A stretch of 64,000 nt of DNA from assembly GCA_963768025.1 (NCBI GenBank), contig CAVYGM010000011.1:310001-374000 (forward strand). The letters run 5' to 3'. The notes beneath the pieces were generated by a model. It was not told the DNA's origin and did no database searches. It saw only the letters and a list, made by a program, of their open reading frames with translations. Source of the stretch: CAVYGM01 sp963768025. GTDB taxonomy: Bacteria > Bacteroidota > Bacteroidia > Cytophagales > Spirosomataceae. The translations under genes and the position numbers were made by a program. Shown here one piece after another: positions 1 through 8,438 of the stretch (its first letter is position 1; every line of letters begins with the position of its first letter).

Positions 1-2
1 CC

Positions 3-188
3 GATAGCCTGGCCCGATCGCTGGCACGGCGTTTTTCATCTCGGTACACGGTGAAGCTCTCCATGATTGAAATCCATACGCTTATCAATCAGCTATTTTC
101 CTCTTCGGATCCCAATCGTACTCCGGGAGGGGAGCCTATTATTGTGATGCTTACCATGGACAAGCTGAGTGCATTATTTAAGTCCTGA
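3..188 (+). CDS. mutL: DNA mismatch repair protein MutL, C-terminal end (partial)
   Basis: The window opens inside a reading frame that runs from base 3 to a TGA at 186-188 and gives the last 61 residues of a protein. The tail has the layout of the MutL C-terminal dimerisation and endonuclease domain end: a helix with an INQLF segment, a short proline- and glycine-containing turn (PNRTPGGEP), then a beta strand (IIVMLTMDKL) and LFKS. MutL couples MutS mismatch recognition to strand removal. Most of the protein lies outside the window, so the call depends on this short tail and on the rhomboid genes that follow it. The call is a family-level recognition rather than a full-domain match. Confidence 0.72.
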   Translation, partial: DSLARSLARRFSSRYTVKLSMIEIHTLINQLFSSSDPNRTPGGEPIIVMLTMDKLSALFKS

Positions 189-249
189 AAGAAACGAAAA
201 CGATCATCAAACCGTTAGAACTTTATTCTCATTAGCTGTTAATCCAAAC

Positions 250-1035
250 ATGTTCTCGCTTACGCCTCTTGTTCGTAACTTACTGATTCTTAATGTTGCG
301 TTTTATATAATTGATAGTTTTGTGATTAACCTCACGCCGGGGTTTGCCTTGCGGTCGGTATTGTCGCCAGCTTTCATGCCCTATCAGTTTGTCACCTACA
401 TGTTTCTGCATGGCGGTATCGGGCACTTGTTTAGTAATATGTTCGGATTAATCATCTTCGGTCCTATGCTGGAACGGGTGTGGGGACCCAAGCGATTTCT
501 GATCTTTTACTTTGTAACGGGCATTGGGGCCGGTTTGCTGTTTTCGGGGATCGATTATTACGAAAACGTGCGTCTTCAGGAAGCTGTGCAGGTATATACC
601 CAGTTTCCGACGCCGGACGGCCTGGTGGACTTCATGAGTAAGCATGCAAAAGGGCTGTATCAGGCTAATCTGGATTTTTTGAATAAATTTGAGGAGAGCC
701 CCAAAGAGCCAGAGTACATCCGGGACAGCATCGGCTTCGTGAACAGCTATTACCAGCAGCAGGTAAGCATACCTATGGTAGGAGCGTCTGGGGCCATTTT
801 CGGAATACTAATGGCCTTCGGTCTGTTGTTTCCCAATACAGAACTTTTCTTATTATTCTTTCCATTTCCGATCAAAGCGAAGTATTTTGTAGCGTTTTAT
901 GGGGCGTATGAGTTGTATGCTGGTATACAAAATGCCCAATCAGATAATGTGGCCCATTTTGCTCACATTGGAGGTATGTTGTTTGCGTTCATTTTATTGA
1001 AGATATGGGGTACAGAAAGGAATAAATTTTATTGA
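250..1035 (+). CDS. Rhomboid family intramembrane serine protease (first of pair)
   Basis: A rhomboid protease cleaves transmembrane segments of substrates inside the bilayer. The 261-residue protein has several hydrophobic helices, the HGGIGH-FSN element at residues 54-63, the catalytic serine in GASG (Ser180) and the catalytic histidine at His239 in the last helix. The frame is open from base 169, but that would place 27 polar residues before the first helix; the ATG at 250 starts just before TM1 and is preferred. Between TM3 and the catalytic serine there is an unusually long polar loop of about 75 residues (about 101-175), larger than in the downstream paralogue. It lies 3 bases before the next rhomboid gene, so the two are co-transcribed and probably translationally coupled. 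Confidence 0.88.
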   Translation: MFSLTPLVRNLLILNVAFYIIDSFVINLTPGFALRSVLSPAFMPYQFVTYMFLHGGIGHLFSNMFGLIIFGPMLERVWGPKRFLIFYFVTGIGAGLLFSGIDYYENVRLQEAVQVYTQFPTPDGLVDFMSKHAKGLYQANLDFLNKFEESPKEPEYIRDSIGFVNSYYQQQVSIPMVGASGAIFGILMAFGLLFPNTELFLLFFPFPIKAKYFVAFYGAYELYAGIQNAQSDNVAHFAHIGGMLFAFILLKIWGTERNKFY

Positions 1036-1038
1036 GCG

Positions 1039-1956
1039 ATGAGTGGTATTTTTGATGATTTTAAGAGGGAGTTTACCAAAACAGACAACACGCTGGTCAG
1101 AATCATCCTGATCAATACCGTCGTGTTTCTAAGCTTATTGCTGGTAAAAGTAATCTTTACACTGGGGCAGTCATCCGAGGCCTATGTGTGGCTAATCGAC
1201 ATGCTGCGGTTCCCTGCTTCTCCCCGCGAGTTTATTTACAAGCCCTGGACGATAATTACCTATTTCTTTACCCATGAAGAAATCTTCCACATCTTGTTCA
1301 ATATGCTGTTCCTGTACTGGTTTGGCCGTTTGGTGGATGAGTATTTGGGTTCTAAGCGCCTCATTGCCCTGTACGTATTGGGTGGCATAGCCGGTGGCGT
1401 GGCCTATATGGCGATCTACAATCTGCTTCCCTATTTCCAATCGCAAGTAGCGGGTTCGCAGATGCTGGGTGCTTCGGCGGCGGCTTTTTCGGTGGCAGTG
1501 GGGGCATCTACCCTGTTGCCTAACTATACCTTTAACCTGATCTTTATCGGTCCTGTCCGGATCAAATACATCGCGTTTTTCTATATCGTACTTTCATTGG
1601 CCCAGTCCATTGGCCCCAACGCCGGCGGCAATCTGGCTCACCTCGGGGGAGCTGTTACGGGCTATATGTTTATCAAACTCTTACAAAACGGCACGGATCT
1701 GGGCAAACCCTTGTACGTATTTATGGAGGTATGGACGCGCATGTTTCGGAAGCGCCCCCCTATGCGGGTTACCCATCGGCAGCGGGAGGTACACCGCAGC
1801 ACTACCGTGTACTCCACTACTACTTCGGCCTCTTCCATAGAAATGCCCGATCAGGACGAAATTGACGCGATTTTGGATAAGATTTCGAAGTCGGGCTACG
1901 AAAGCCTAACCAAGGAAGAAAAGCAGAAACTTTTTAAAGCCAGCCAGCAAAAATGA
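1039..1956 (+). CDS. Rhomboid family intramembrane serine protease (second of pair)
   Basis: This 305-residue protein is a second rhomboid. It shows the HEEIFHILFN element (residues 79-88), the catalytic serine in GASA (Ser146), and the histidine of NLAHLGG (His201). After the last helix it carries a cytoplasmic tail of about 90 residues that ends in an acidic-then-basic helix (DEIDAILDKI ... LTKEEKQKLF), a tail commonly seen in Bacteroidota rhomboids. It follows the first rhomboid gene by 3 bases and is closed by a hairpin at 1959-1984. The two paralogues differ in their extramembrane parts, which suggests different substrates; that is inference. Confidence 0.9.
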   Translation: MSGIFDDFKREFTKTDNTLVRIILINTVVFLSLLLVKVIFTLGQSSEAYVWLIDMLRFPASPREFIYKPWTIITYFFTHEEIFHILFNMLFLYWFGRLVDEYLGSKRLIALYVLGGIAGGVAYMAIYNLLPYFQSQVAGSQMLGASAAAFSVAVGASTLLPNYTFNLIFIGPVRIKYIAFFYIVLSLAQSIGPNAGGNLAHLGGAVTGYMFIKLLQNGTDLGKPLYVFMEVWTRMFRKRPPMRVTHRQREVHRSTTVYSTTTSASSIEMPDQDEIDAILDKISKSGYESLTKEEKQKLFKASQQK

Positions 1957-1958
1957 AC

Positions 1959-1984
1959 AGGGGGGTGTAACAGCCCCTCTTTTT
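1959..1984 (+). terminator. Intrinsic terminator after the rhomboid pair
   Basis: A short GC stem (AGGGG / CCCCT) with a ten-base loop is followed by CTTTTT, directly after the stop of the second rhomboid gene. Confidence 0.55.
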
Positions 1985-1987
1985 CGT

Positions 1988-1995
1988 TAACTTTG
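1988..1995 (+). promoter_or_regulatory. Bacteroidota -7 promoter element for dxs
   Basis: TAACTTTG matches the TAnnTTTG consensus used by the Bacteroidota primary sigma factor. It lies 57 bases before the dxs start and just after the preceding terminator. No convincing TTTG -33 element was seen. Confidence 0.45.
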
Positions 1996-2052
1996 AACAC
2001 TTTTTGGTTAACGTTAGTTAAATCAACACATTGAACCAACTCCCTGTAAGGT

Positions 2053-3993
2053 ATGCTTATTACCCCCGGAAAAATGCTGGCCGGCATCAATTCTCCCGAA
2101 GATCTGCGCAGGCTCGACCGTGCACAGTTACCGCAGCTGTGCAACGAATTGCGGCAGTATATCATCGACAATGTGTCGGTGTACGGCGGCCATTTCGGGG
2201 CTAGCTTGGGCGTGGTTGAGCTTACGGTAGCTTTGCACTATGTCTTCAATACGCCCGACGACCAGCTCGTATGGGACGTGGGCCACCAGGCCTACGGCCA
2301 TAAGATACTGACCGGACGCCGCGACAATTTTCCCACCAATCGCCTGTACGGTGGCCTTTCGGGCTTCCCCAAGCGCAACGAGAGCGAGTACGATGCCTTT
2401 GGGGTAGGCCACTCCTCCACCTCCATCTCGGCGGCGCTGGGCATGGCGGTGCTTCAGTACTGGAAAACAATCGACGCGGCAGCACATCGCCGTGATCGGC
2501 GACGGCGCCATGACGGCCGGCATGGCTTTCGAAGGCATGAACCACGCCGGCGTCCATTGACACCAACCTGCTGATTGTCCTCAACGACAACTGCATGGCC
2601 ATCGACCCCAACGTGGGGGCTCTGAAGGAATACCTGACCGACATCACCACTTCGCATACCTACAACAAGGTGCGCGACGAAGTATGGAACCTGCTGGGCA
2701 AGATGAGCCAAGTTCGGCAAAAGCGCGCAGGAGATCGTTTCGAAAGTAGAAAATGCCCTGAAGGTCATCCCTGCTCAAACAAAGCAATCTGTTTGAGTCC
2801 CTAGGGCTCCGGTACTTCGGCCCCATCGATGGCCACGACATTGAGCACCTGACCGCCGTCCTGAACGACCTGAAAGATATTCCCGGCCCCAAGCTCCTGC
2901 ACTGCCTCACCGTAAAAGGCAAAGGCTACGGCCCCGCCGAGAAGGATCAGACCAAGTGGCACGCCCCCGGACTTGTTCGACAAAGTAACGGGCGAGATCA
3001 AAAAAGAGCTCACGACTACGCCCCAGGCACCCAAGTACCAGGATGTGTTTGGCCACACCATCGTGGAGCTGGCCGAAAAGAATCCGAAGATTGTGGGCAT
3101 TACGCCCGCCATGCCCTCGGGCTCGTCGCTGAACATCATGATGAAGGCCATGCCCGACCGTGCTTTCGACGTGGGTATTGCCGAACAGCACGCCGTGACG
3201 TTCTCGGCCGGCATGGCCACCCGGGGTAGTGTCGTGTACTGCAACATTTACTCCACCTTCATGCAGCGGGCCTACGACCAGGTGGTCCACGATGTGTGCA
3301 TACAGAACCTGCCCGTGATTTTCTGCCTCGACCGGGCGGGCTTTGCCGGGGCCGACGGCCCTACCCACCACGGAGCTTACGACCTGGCCTACATGCGCTG
3401 CATGCCCAACATGATGGTGGCCGCCCCCATGAACGAGCAGGAACTGCGCAACCTGATGTACACCGCTCAGCTGAGCAAGATTCAGGAAGGCCATCAGGCC
3501 TTCACCATCCGCTACCCCCGCGGACAGGGCGTGATGCCCGAGTGGCGCACTCCGCTAGAAGAAATCGAAATAGGCAAGGGCCGTCTGGTGCGCGAGGGCT
3601 CCGACGTGGCCATTCTGACCATCGGCCACGTCGGCAACTACGCAACGGAAGCCTGCCGAAACTCTGGCTGGGCACGATATTCAGGCCGCGCACTACGACA
3701 TGCGCTTTGTCAAGCCGCTCGACGAGGAAATGCTGCATGAAATATTCCAGAAATTTGACCGCGTCATCACCGTGGAAGACGGCTGCCTGCAAGGCGGCTT
3801 CGGCAGTGCGGTGCTTGAATTCATGACCGACCACGGCTACACTGCCCGCATCAAGCGCCTCGGCATCCCCGACCGCATTGTGGAGCACGGCGAGCAGGAG
3901 CAATTGCACCACGAGTGCGGGTTTGACCCCGAGGGTATCGTGCGCACGGCTCACGATATGATTGTGGCTGATATTAAGATTACGCTGGACTGA
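2053..3993 (+). CDS. dxs: 1-deoxy-D-xylulose-5-phosphate synthase, reading frame broken by six single-base insertions
   Basis: DXS condenses pyruvate and glyceraldehyde 3-phosphate with thiamine diphosphate, the first step of the MEP isoprenoid pathway. The pieces read in order as a full DXS: GHQAYGHKI and HSSTSISAALG near the N-terminus, the diphosphate-binding GDGAMTAGMAFEG, FGPIDGHD, then the transketolase-like central domain (GIAEQHAVTFSAG) and the C-terminal domain ending about VADIKITLD. The frame breaks near 2464, 2557, 2708, 2769, 2973 and 3659. In each place deleting one base of a homopolymer of two to four restores the frame, and the corrected gene is exactly 645 codons, a normal length. 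Whether the lesions are real or sequencing error cannot be decided here; DXS is normally essential in this phylum, which favours error. Confidence 0.88.
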
Positions 3994-4032
3994 CAAATAA
4001 CTACCAGCCATTACATCAATTCAAAATCTTAT

Positions 4033-4066
4033 AGAGGGGTATCCGCCGGGCACCCCTCTTTTTTCT
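4033..4066 (+). terminator. Intrinsic terminator after dxs
   Basis: An eight-base perfect stem (AGAGGGGT at 4033-4040, ACCCCTCT at 4052-4059) is followed by a T-rich run, 40 bases after the dxs stop. Confidence 0.8.
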
Positions 4067-4217
4067 TTTTACTTATTTGACCAAGCTTTAGGTAGAATGA
4101 TCTAAGTGTCAATCCTTTTTTTGTTTTTCCTAAGGGTAGGGATAGTCTACTTGTCGTCTTATTAGGTAGTATTCAAAACCGTATCTTCTCATAGTGAGTG
4201 CCTAACCCTTAGTACAC

Positions 4218-5527
4218 ATGGAAAAAGAAAACCAGTTTTCCCGCAGGAAATTCATCAAAAACTCAGCAGGGGTGGCCGTAGCCCTCTCGCTGCCCACCAT
4301 TATACCCGCCAGTGCCTTTGGTGCTAATGACCGCGTGCGCGTAGCTGTGCTGGGCGTAAATGGCCGGGGTCAAAACCACATTCAGGGCTTTTCGGGGCTG
4401 AGCAACGTGGAGTTGGCTACGCTCTGCGACCCCGATAAGGTCATTCTGGAAAAACGCGCCGGAGAGTACGAGAAAAAGACGGGCAAGAAGGTACAGACGG
4501 AGCAGGATCTCCGTAAGGTATTCGACGACAAGTCCATTGACGCCATCAGCATTGCCACGCCCAACCACTGGCACGCGCTGGCGACCATCTGGGCTTGCCA
4601 GGCGGGCAAGGATGTGTACGTAGAGAAGCCCGGCTCGCACAACTTTGTGGAAGGCCGCAAAATCATCGAAGCCGCCAATAAGTACAAGCGTATCGTGCAG
4701 CACGGCGTGCAGCTGCGTAGCTCGGAGGCCATGCAGGAAGCTGTCAAGCACCTGCGCGACGGCCTGATCGGCAACGTGTACATGGCCCGCGGGCTGGTGT
4801 ACAAGTGGCGGCCCGATCTGGGCAATAAAGGTACCGAACCCGTACCCCAGGGGCTGAGACTACGACCTATGGACCGGCCCCGCCGAAATGAAGCCTTTCT
4901 CCAAAAACTACGTCCACTACAACTGGCACTGGCACTGGAACTACGGCAACGGCGACATCGGCAACCAGGGCATTCACGAAACCGACCTGTGCATGTGGGG
5001 ACTGGGGGTGGACTCTTTCCCCGAAAAGATCACTTCGGCGGGCGGCAAGTTTCTGTGGGACGACTGCCAGGAAACGCCCGAGGTACTTTCCTCGACCTAT
5101 ATCTATCCCAAAGGAGAAAAAGATCATCGAGTTTGAGGTACGTCCCTGGATGACCAACCACGAAGACGGTGCCGGCATCGGTAATATCTTCTACGGCAGC
5201 GAAGGCTACATGGTGATCAATGGCTACGACAACTACGAAACCTTCCTGGGCCGCGACCGCAAGCCCGGTCCTACCCGCAAAGCCGGCGGCGATCACTTCA
5301 AGAACTTTATCGACGCCGTGGTATCGCGTGATACTTCGAAGCAGAACGGTCCCGTCGAGACGCTGCACCTGTCGTCGGGACTGGCGCACCTGGGCAACAT
5401 CGCCTACCGCATCGGCCGCACCCTGACCTTCGACCCAAAAACGAAGAAGTTCGTGAACGACAAGGAAGCTACCGCTATGCTCACCCGCAAGTACCGCGCT
5501 CCGTACACTTTGCCGGAGAACGTGTAA
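4218..5527 (+). CDS. Gfo/Idh/MocA family oxidoreductase with Tat signal (frame broken twice)
   Basis: This is an NAD(P)-dependent oxidoreductase of the Gfo/Idh/MocA family, probably acting on a sugar or polyol derivative in the periplasm. The N-terminus has a twin-arginine signal (SRRKFIKNSAG) followed by a hydrophobic stretch and an AFG end. The Rossmann domain follows (VAVLGVNGRG), with the family motif EKPGSHN around residue 140 and a C-terminal substrate domain containing GIHETDLCMWGLG. Two frame breaks occur, in CTGAGAC near 4854-4859 and in an A5 run at 5117-5121; removing one base at each gives 436 codons. The gene stands alone between terminators at 4033 and 5553. The substrate is unknown. 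Confidence 0.85.
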
Positions 5528-5552
5528 AAGATTGACTTTATACAGAATGACA

Positions 5553-5586
5553 GCGGCCCGTACTACCTAGTGCGGGCCGCGTTTTT
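5553..5586 (+). terminator. Intrinsic terminator after the Tat-Gfo/Idh gene
   Basis: A perfect eight-base GC stem (GCGGCCCG at 5553-5560, CGGGCCGC at 5573-5580) with a twelve-base loop is followed by GTTTTT. Confidence 0.82.
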
Positions 5587-5698
5587 GTCAGGGCGGTAGT
5601 AAAAATAATATCCGGCAAAATTCCCATGACTCTACCAAACTTGTTGCAGAAATCGCTTACTTGATAGCCGAAAAGAGGGTGCAGGCCCAGTCATAGAA

Positions 5699-6697
5699 AT
5701 GAGTACCAAAGAAAAAGAAAACACCGGACAACTTAACCGGCGGGAGTTTATAGGCATCGGTGGGGCATTGCTTATTCCAGCCCTGGCCCAGGCTAATGTC
5801 GGTAAGCTAAGCGGGCCCGTCACGATGGGCCTGATCACCGATTTGCACCACGACCTGATCCACGACGGCAAGAGCCGCCTAACGGCCTTTCTGGCGGCGA
5901 GTCGCAAAGCCAAAGCAGACGGTATCATGCAGCTGGGAGACTTCACGTTTCCGCTCGAGAAGAATCAGGAGGTAGTAGATCTATTCAATCAGGGCCACGA
6001 GACCAGCCTGCACGTGATTGGCAACCACGATACCGACAACGGCCACACCCGACAGCAGTGCGTCGATCGCTGGGGCATGCCGGCCCGGTACTACGCTCGT
6101 CAGGTGAAGGGTATGTGGTTTATCGTGCTGGATGGCAACGACCCCGGCTCCCCCGCCCACAAGGGTGGGTACCCGGCCTACATGGGCCCCGAGCAGGTAG
6201 CCTGGCTGCGAGACCAGTTGCAGCAGATTCAGGAGCCGATCGTGATTGTTTCCCACCAGCCACTCATCGGTGCGCTAGCGGTAGATAATGCTCCTGAAAT
6301 ACAGGCGCTGCTCGCCAGCGCGGCCGACCGCATCATCGTTGCCATCAACGGCCATACCCATGTTGATAGCCTGATCTACGAGAGTGGTATCCCGTACCTT
6401 ACTGTCAATTCCGCGTCTTACTTCTGGATCGGGGATAAATTCAGGCACGAGAGCTATCCCAAAGAAATTCACGCCGCGCACGAGTCCATGTCGCGAATGT
6501 GCCCCTACCGCGACCCGCTGTTTACGATGATGACCATTGACCCCGCGACGCTGACAGTGCAGCTAACCGGCAGGCCAAGTCAGTGGGTAGGGAAGTCGCC
6601 GGCGGAGCTTGGGTTCACAAACGAGTACAAGCCGCTGCGGGTAGGGGAGGAGATTGTTCCCTTTATCCGGAAGCGCTCGGTGCGGGCCAGGAAGTAG
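5699..6697 (+). CDS. Calcineurin-like metallophosphoesterase with Tat signal
   Basis: This 332-residue protein is predicted to be exported folded, because it has a twin-arginine signal (NRREFIGIGG, residues 13-22). It carries the five metallophosphoesterase motifs in order: DLHHD (48-52), GDF (80-82), GNHD (108-111), SHQP (about 183) and GHTH (about 215). These residues bind two metal ions and support phosphoester hydrolysis. The substrate cannot be told from the sequence. It follows the Tat-exported Gfo/Idh gene but is separated from it by a strong terminator, so co-regulation is not certain. Confidence 0.85.
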   Translation: MSTKEKENTGQLNRREFIGIGGALLIPALAQANVGKLSGPVTMGLITDLHHDLIHDGKSRLTAFLAASRKAKADGIMQLGDFTFPLEKNQEVVDLFNQGHETSLHVIGNHDTDNGHTRQQCVDRWGMPARYYARQVKGMWFIVLDGNDPGSPAHKGGYPAYMGPEQVAWLRDQLQQIQEPIVIVSHQPLIGALAVDNAPEIQALLASAADRIIVAINGHTHVDSLIYESGIPYLTVNSASYFWIGDKFRHESYPKEIHAAHESMSRMCPYRDPLFTMMTIDPATLTVQLTGRPSQWVGKSPAELGFTNEYKPLRVGEEIVPFIRKRSVRARK

Positions 6698-6806
6698 GGA
6701 GTTCAGTTTTGCCGCAATTTCATCATTTCGGCCTTTGAGGGCAGGGAACGAATACGAGCATTGGTTGACAGTCCGGTTGTCCAACAAATTCATCCCCCGT
6801 CTTTGC

Positions 6807-6840
6807 AAAAAGGCCCGCACCATCCAGCACGAGCCTCTTT
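6807..6840 (-). terminator. Terminator hairpin after the NIPSNAP gene
   Basis: On the minus strand an imperfect stem (GAGGC..G / C..GGCCT) is followed by TTTTT, 55 bases beyond the stop of the gene at 6895. Its loop region shares the 14-mer GGCCCGCACCATCC with the hairpin at 10141-10174. Confidence 0.5.
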
Positions 6841-6894
6841 CCTTATCACTACAAGGGCTCCGAAAGTCGATGACCGACCGCCGAACATCACTCA

Positions 6895-7653
6895 TTAGAT
6901 CTCCGAATACTCCATTGGCCGCACAAACGTCGCCACGGCTTTGGTCATGTTCTCCTGGTACTCGGGCATTACCTTCATTTTACTCCAGTCGGGGTCGCTG
7001 CCGAAGGCCTTCCAGCGGGCGTCGCGGGTGGCGCGGTCGGGGTAGGTGATCATGTACATGAGGTTGGGCATGTGGCTGCCGGCAATCACCTTGGCAAAAA
7101 ACACGGGGTTGAAGTCCAGCTTCTTGAAGATGTCGATTTCTCCTTTGTTGAACATCTCCACCTTGTTGAGGTAGCGCTTCTCGGAGGGACTCTCGTAGCT
7201 ACGCAGCTCGTACACGCGCTGACTCATGGGCACGCTCACGCCCGACTTCTGGTACTGCGGCATGCCTTCAAATGCTTCGAGCACCACCGTCTCGTAGCGT
7301 TGGTAGGCAGGCGCCTTAAACGCCGACTCGATGTACTCCTTCCCGGCGCTGAGGTAGGCCTGATCTTTGGCCAGTACCTGCGGTAGCATGGTCAGTTGGT
7401 CCAGCGATTTGAGCGGCGTGAACACGTACACCAGCGAGTCGGCCTCGATGCCCCGGAACACCCCCACGGCCTTGATGCCCGCCCGGTGCGCGGCCGGAAT
7501 GTAGGCGTTTTTGAGGTAGGTGTCCAGCCGGCTCAGCTGCTCGGAGCCTTTGACGTGGTAGATGCGGAGTTCGTAAAATTCACTTTTGGGCGCGGCCATC
7601 GTTAGCCCGGCGGCCACCAGGAAAAACATCAGAGAGGTTAATAACTTTTTCAT
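6895..7653 (-). CDS. NIPSNAP family protein, exported
   Basis: The 252-residue protein begins with a signal peptide (residues 1 to about 20, ending TMAAP) and then shows two NIPSNAP-like ferredoxin-fold repeats. The first starts at about residue 25 (FYELRIYHVKG) and the second at about 146 (VYELRSYESPSEKRYLNKVEMF). NIPSNAP domains occur alone in many Bacteroidota exported proteins, but no enzymatic role is established. It is monocistronic: a terminator hairpin follows it and a long bidirectional hairpin lies upstream. Confidence 0.85.
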   Translation of the reverse strand: MKKLLTSLMFFLVAAGLTMAAPKSEFYELRIYHVKGSEQLSRLDTYLKNAYIPAAHRAGIKAVGVFRGIEADSLVYVFTPLKSLDQLTMLPQVLAKDQAYLSAGKEYIESAFKAPAYQRYETVVLEAFEGMPQYQKSGVSVPMSQRVYELRSYESPSEKRYLNKVEMFNKGEIDIFKKLDFNPVFFAKVIAGSHMPNLMYMITYPDRATRDARWKAFGSDPDWSKMKVMPEYQENMTKAVATFVRPMEYSEI

Positions 7654-7727
7654 GCAGATTATAAAAAACTTGGATTAGTAACAGAAACCAAAGCCGGATA
7701 GGGGCCGTCCCTACTTGCCTGCAAAAA

Positions 7728-7768
7728 AAAAGCCCCGGACGACACATCGTGTGTCGTCCGGGGCTTTT
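7728..7768. terminator. Very strong bidirectional hairpin
   Basis: A 19-base perfect stem (7728-7746 with 7750-7768) closes on a three-base loop. It is flanked by A-runs and T-runs on both sides, so it can terminate transcription on either strand. On the minus strand it lies downstream of the two-gene cassette at 8096-9167. Confidence 0.85.
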
Positions 7769-7816
7769 GAGTAAGCTGGTATAAATCAGAACTTAGGGTA
7801 AGACAGCTCTCGCCGT

Positions 7817-8001
7817 CGCTTGGCTCCGTCGAGTGACTTATATGGTGAAGCCCTCTGGGCGATCTTTAAAAATCACAATCCCTAACTGGGCACAAGGGGG
7901 CGTACCAATTGGTGACTTGTTAATAAAAGCGGAGATGAGGGCAGTTGTCGTCTCTGCGTCCGGAGGACGCAATCATTGATTTCACTCGACGGAGCCGAGC
8001 G
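7817..8001. repeat. Inverted-repeat-bounded segment, MITE-like
   Basis: A 20-base sequence at 7817-7836 recurs inverted at 7982-8001 with one mismatch. The 185-base segment they bound has no gene, and inside it lies a perfect six-base stem (GCGTCC / GGACGC, 7956-7970). Length and terminal inverted repeats resemble a miniature non-autonomous element, but no target-site duplication was identified. It sits at the edge of an AT-rich island. Confidence 0.45.
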
Positions 8002-8095
8002 AAGGCTGAGGCGTGAGCATAAATTTATAGGTTTTTCTCGACAAATAAAGCATGTGTTTTACGCCCCTTCTTCTATAAATGTTCAGTAGTGTGCT

Positions 8096-8416
8096 CTATC
8101 GTTCCGAGTGAGAATTTATAATTTTTTTAGCCTTTTCCTGAAAAGCAGGACGGATAAAAGCCAGGCAGATAAAAGTGAATATAGTCACAACAATAACCCA
8201 TACTAGATGTTGTTTCAAATTTATTTCTCCTGTTCGTTTATATTTAAGCCAATATATGATTATTGAAAGAATAATAATTCCTGCCCATAAATATTGTGAA
8301 GTATTTTTGTGATATACAAGCTCTTCGTAAAAAAACAGGTAGAGGAAAAGAATACTAATAAGCAATACCCAAGATACTGCTAACAACAAATTTTCAATTT
8401 TAAGCAGTGATTTCAT
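8096..8416 (-). CDS. Small three-helix membrane protein, candidate partner of the upstream lipoprotein
   Basis: This 106-residue protein is not recognised. It has three clear hydrophobic segments at about residues 9-31, 42-57 and 71-90, joined by short charged loops (KYKRTGE), and a basic C-terminus (EKAKKIINSHSER). The gene is strongly AT-rich compared with the rest of the window. It starts 22 bases after the stop of the lipoprotein gene on the same strand, so the two form an operon. Small membrane proteins directly after a putative membrane-active secreted protein are often immunity proteins, but here that is inference from position only. Confidence 0.65.
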   Translation of the reverse strand: MKSLLKIENLLLAVSWVLLISILFLYLFFYEELVYHKNTSQYLWAGIIILSIIIYWLKYKRTGEINLKQHLVWVIVVTIFTFICLAFIRPAFQEKAKKIINSHSER

Positions 8417-8438
8417 AGTTTAATCTTTTTTATAAGAA

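Noticed and set aside
2128..2538. Long minus-strand frames over dxs
   Set aside because: They are shadows of GC-rich coding sequence on the other strand.
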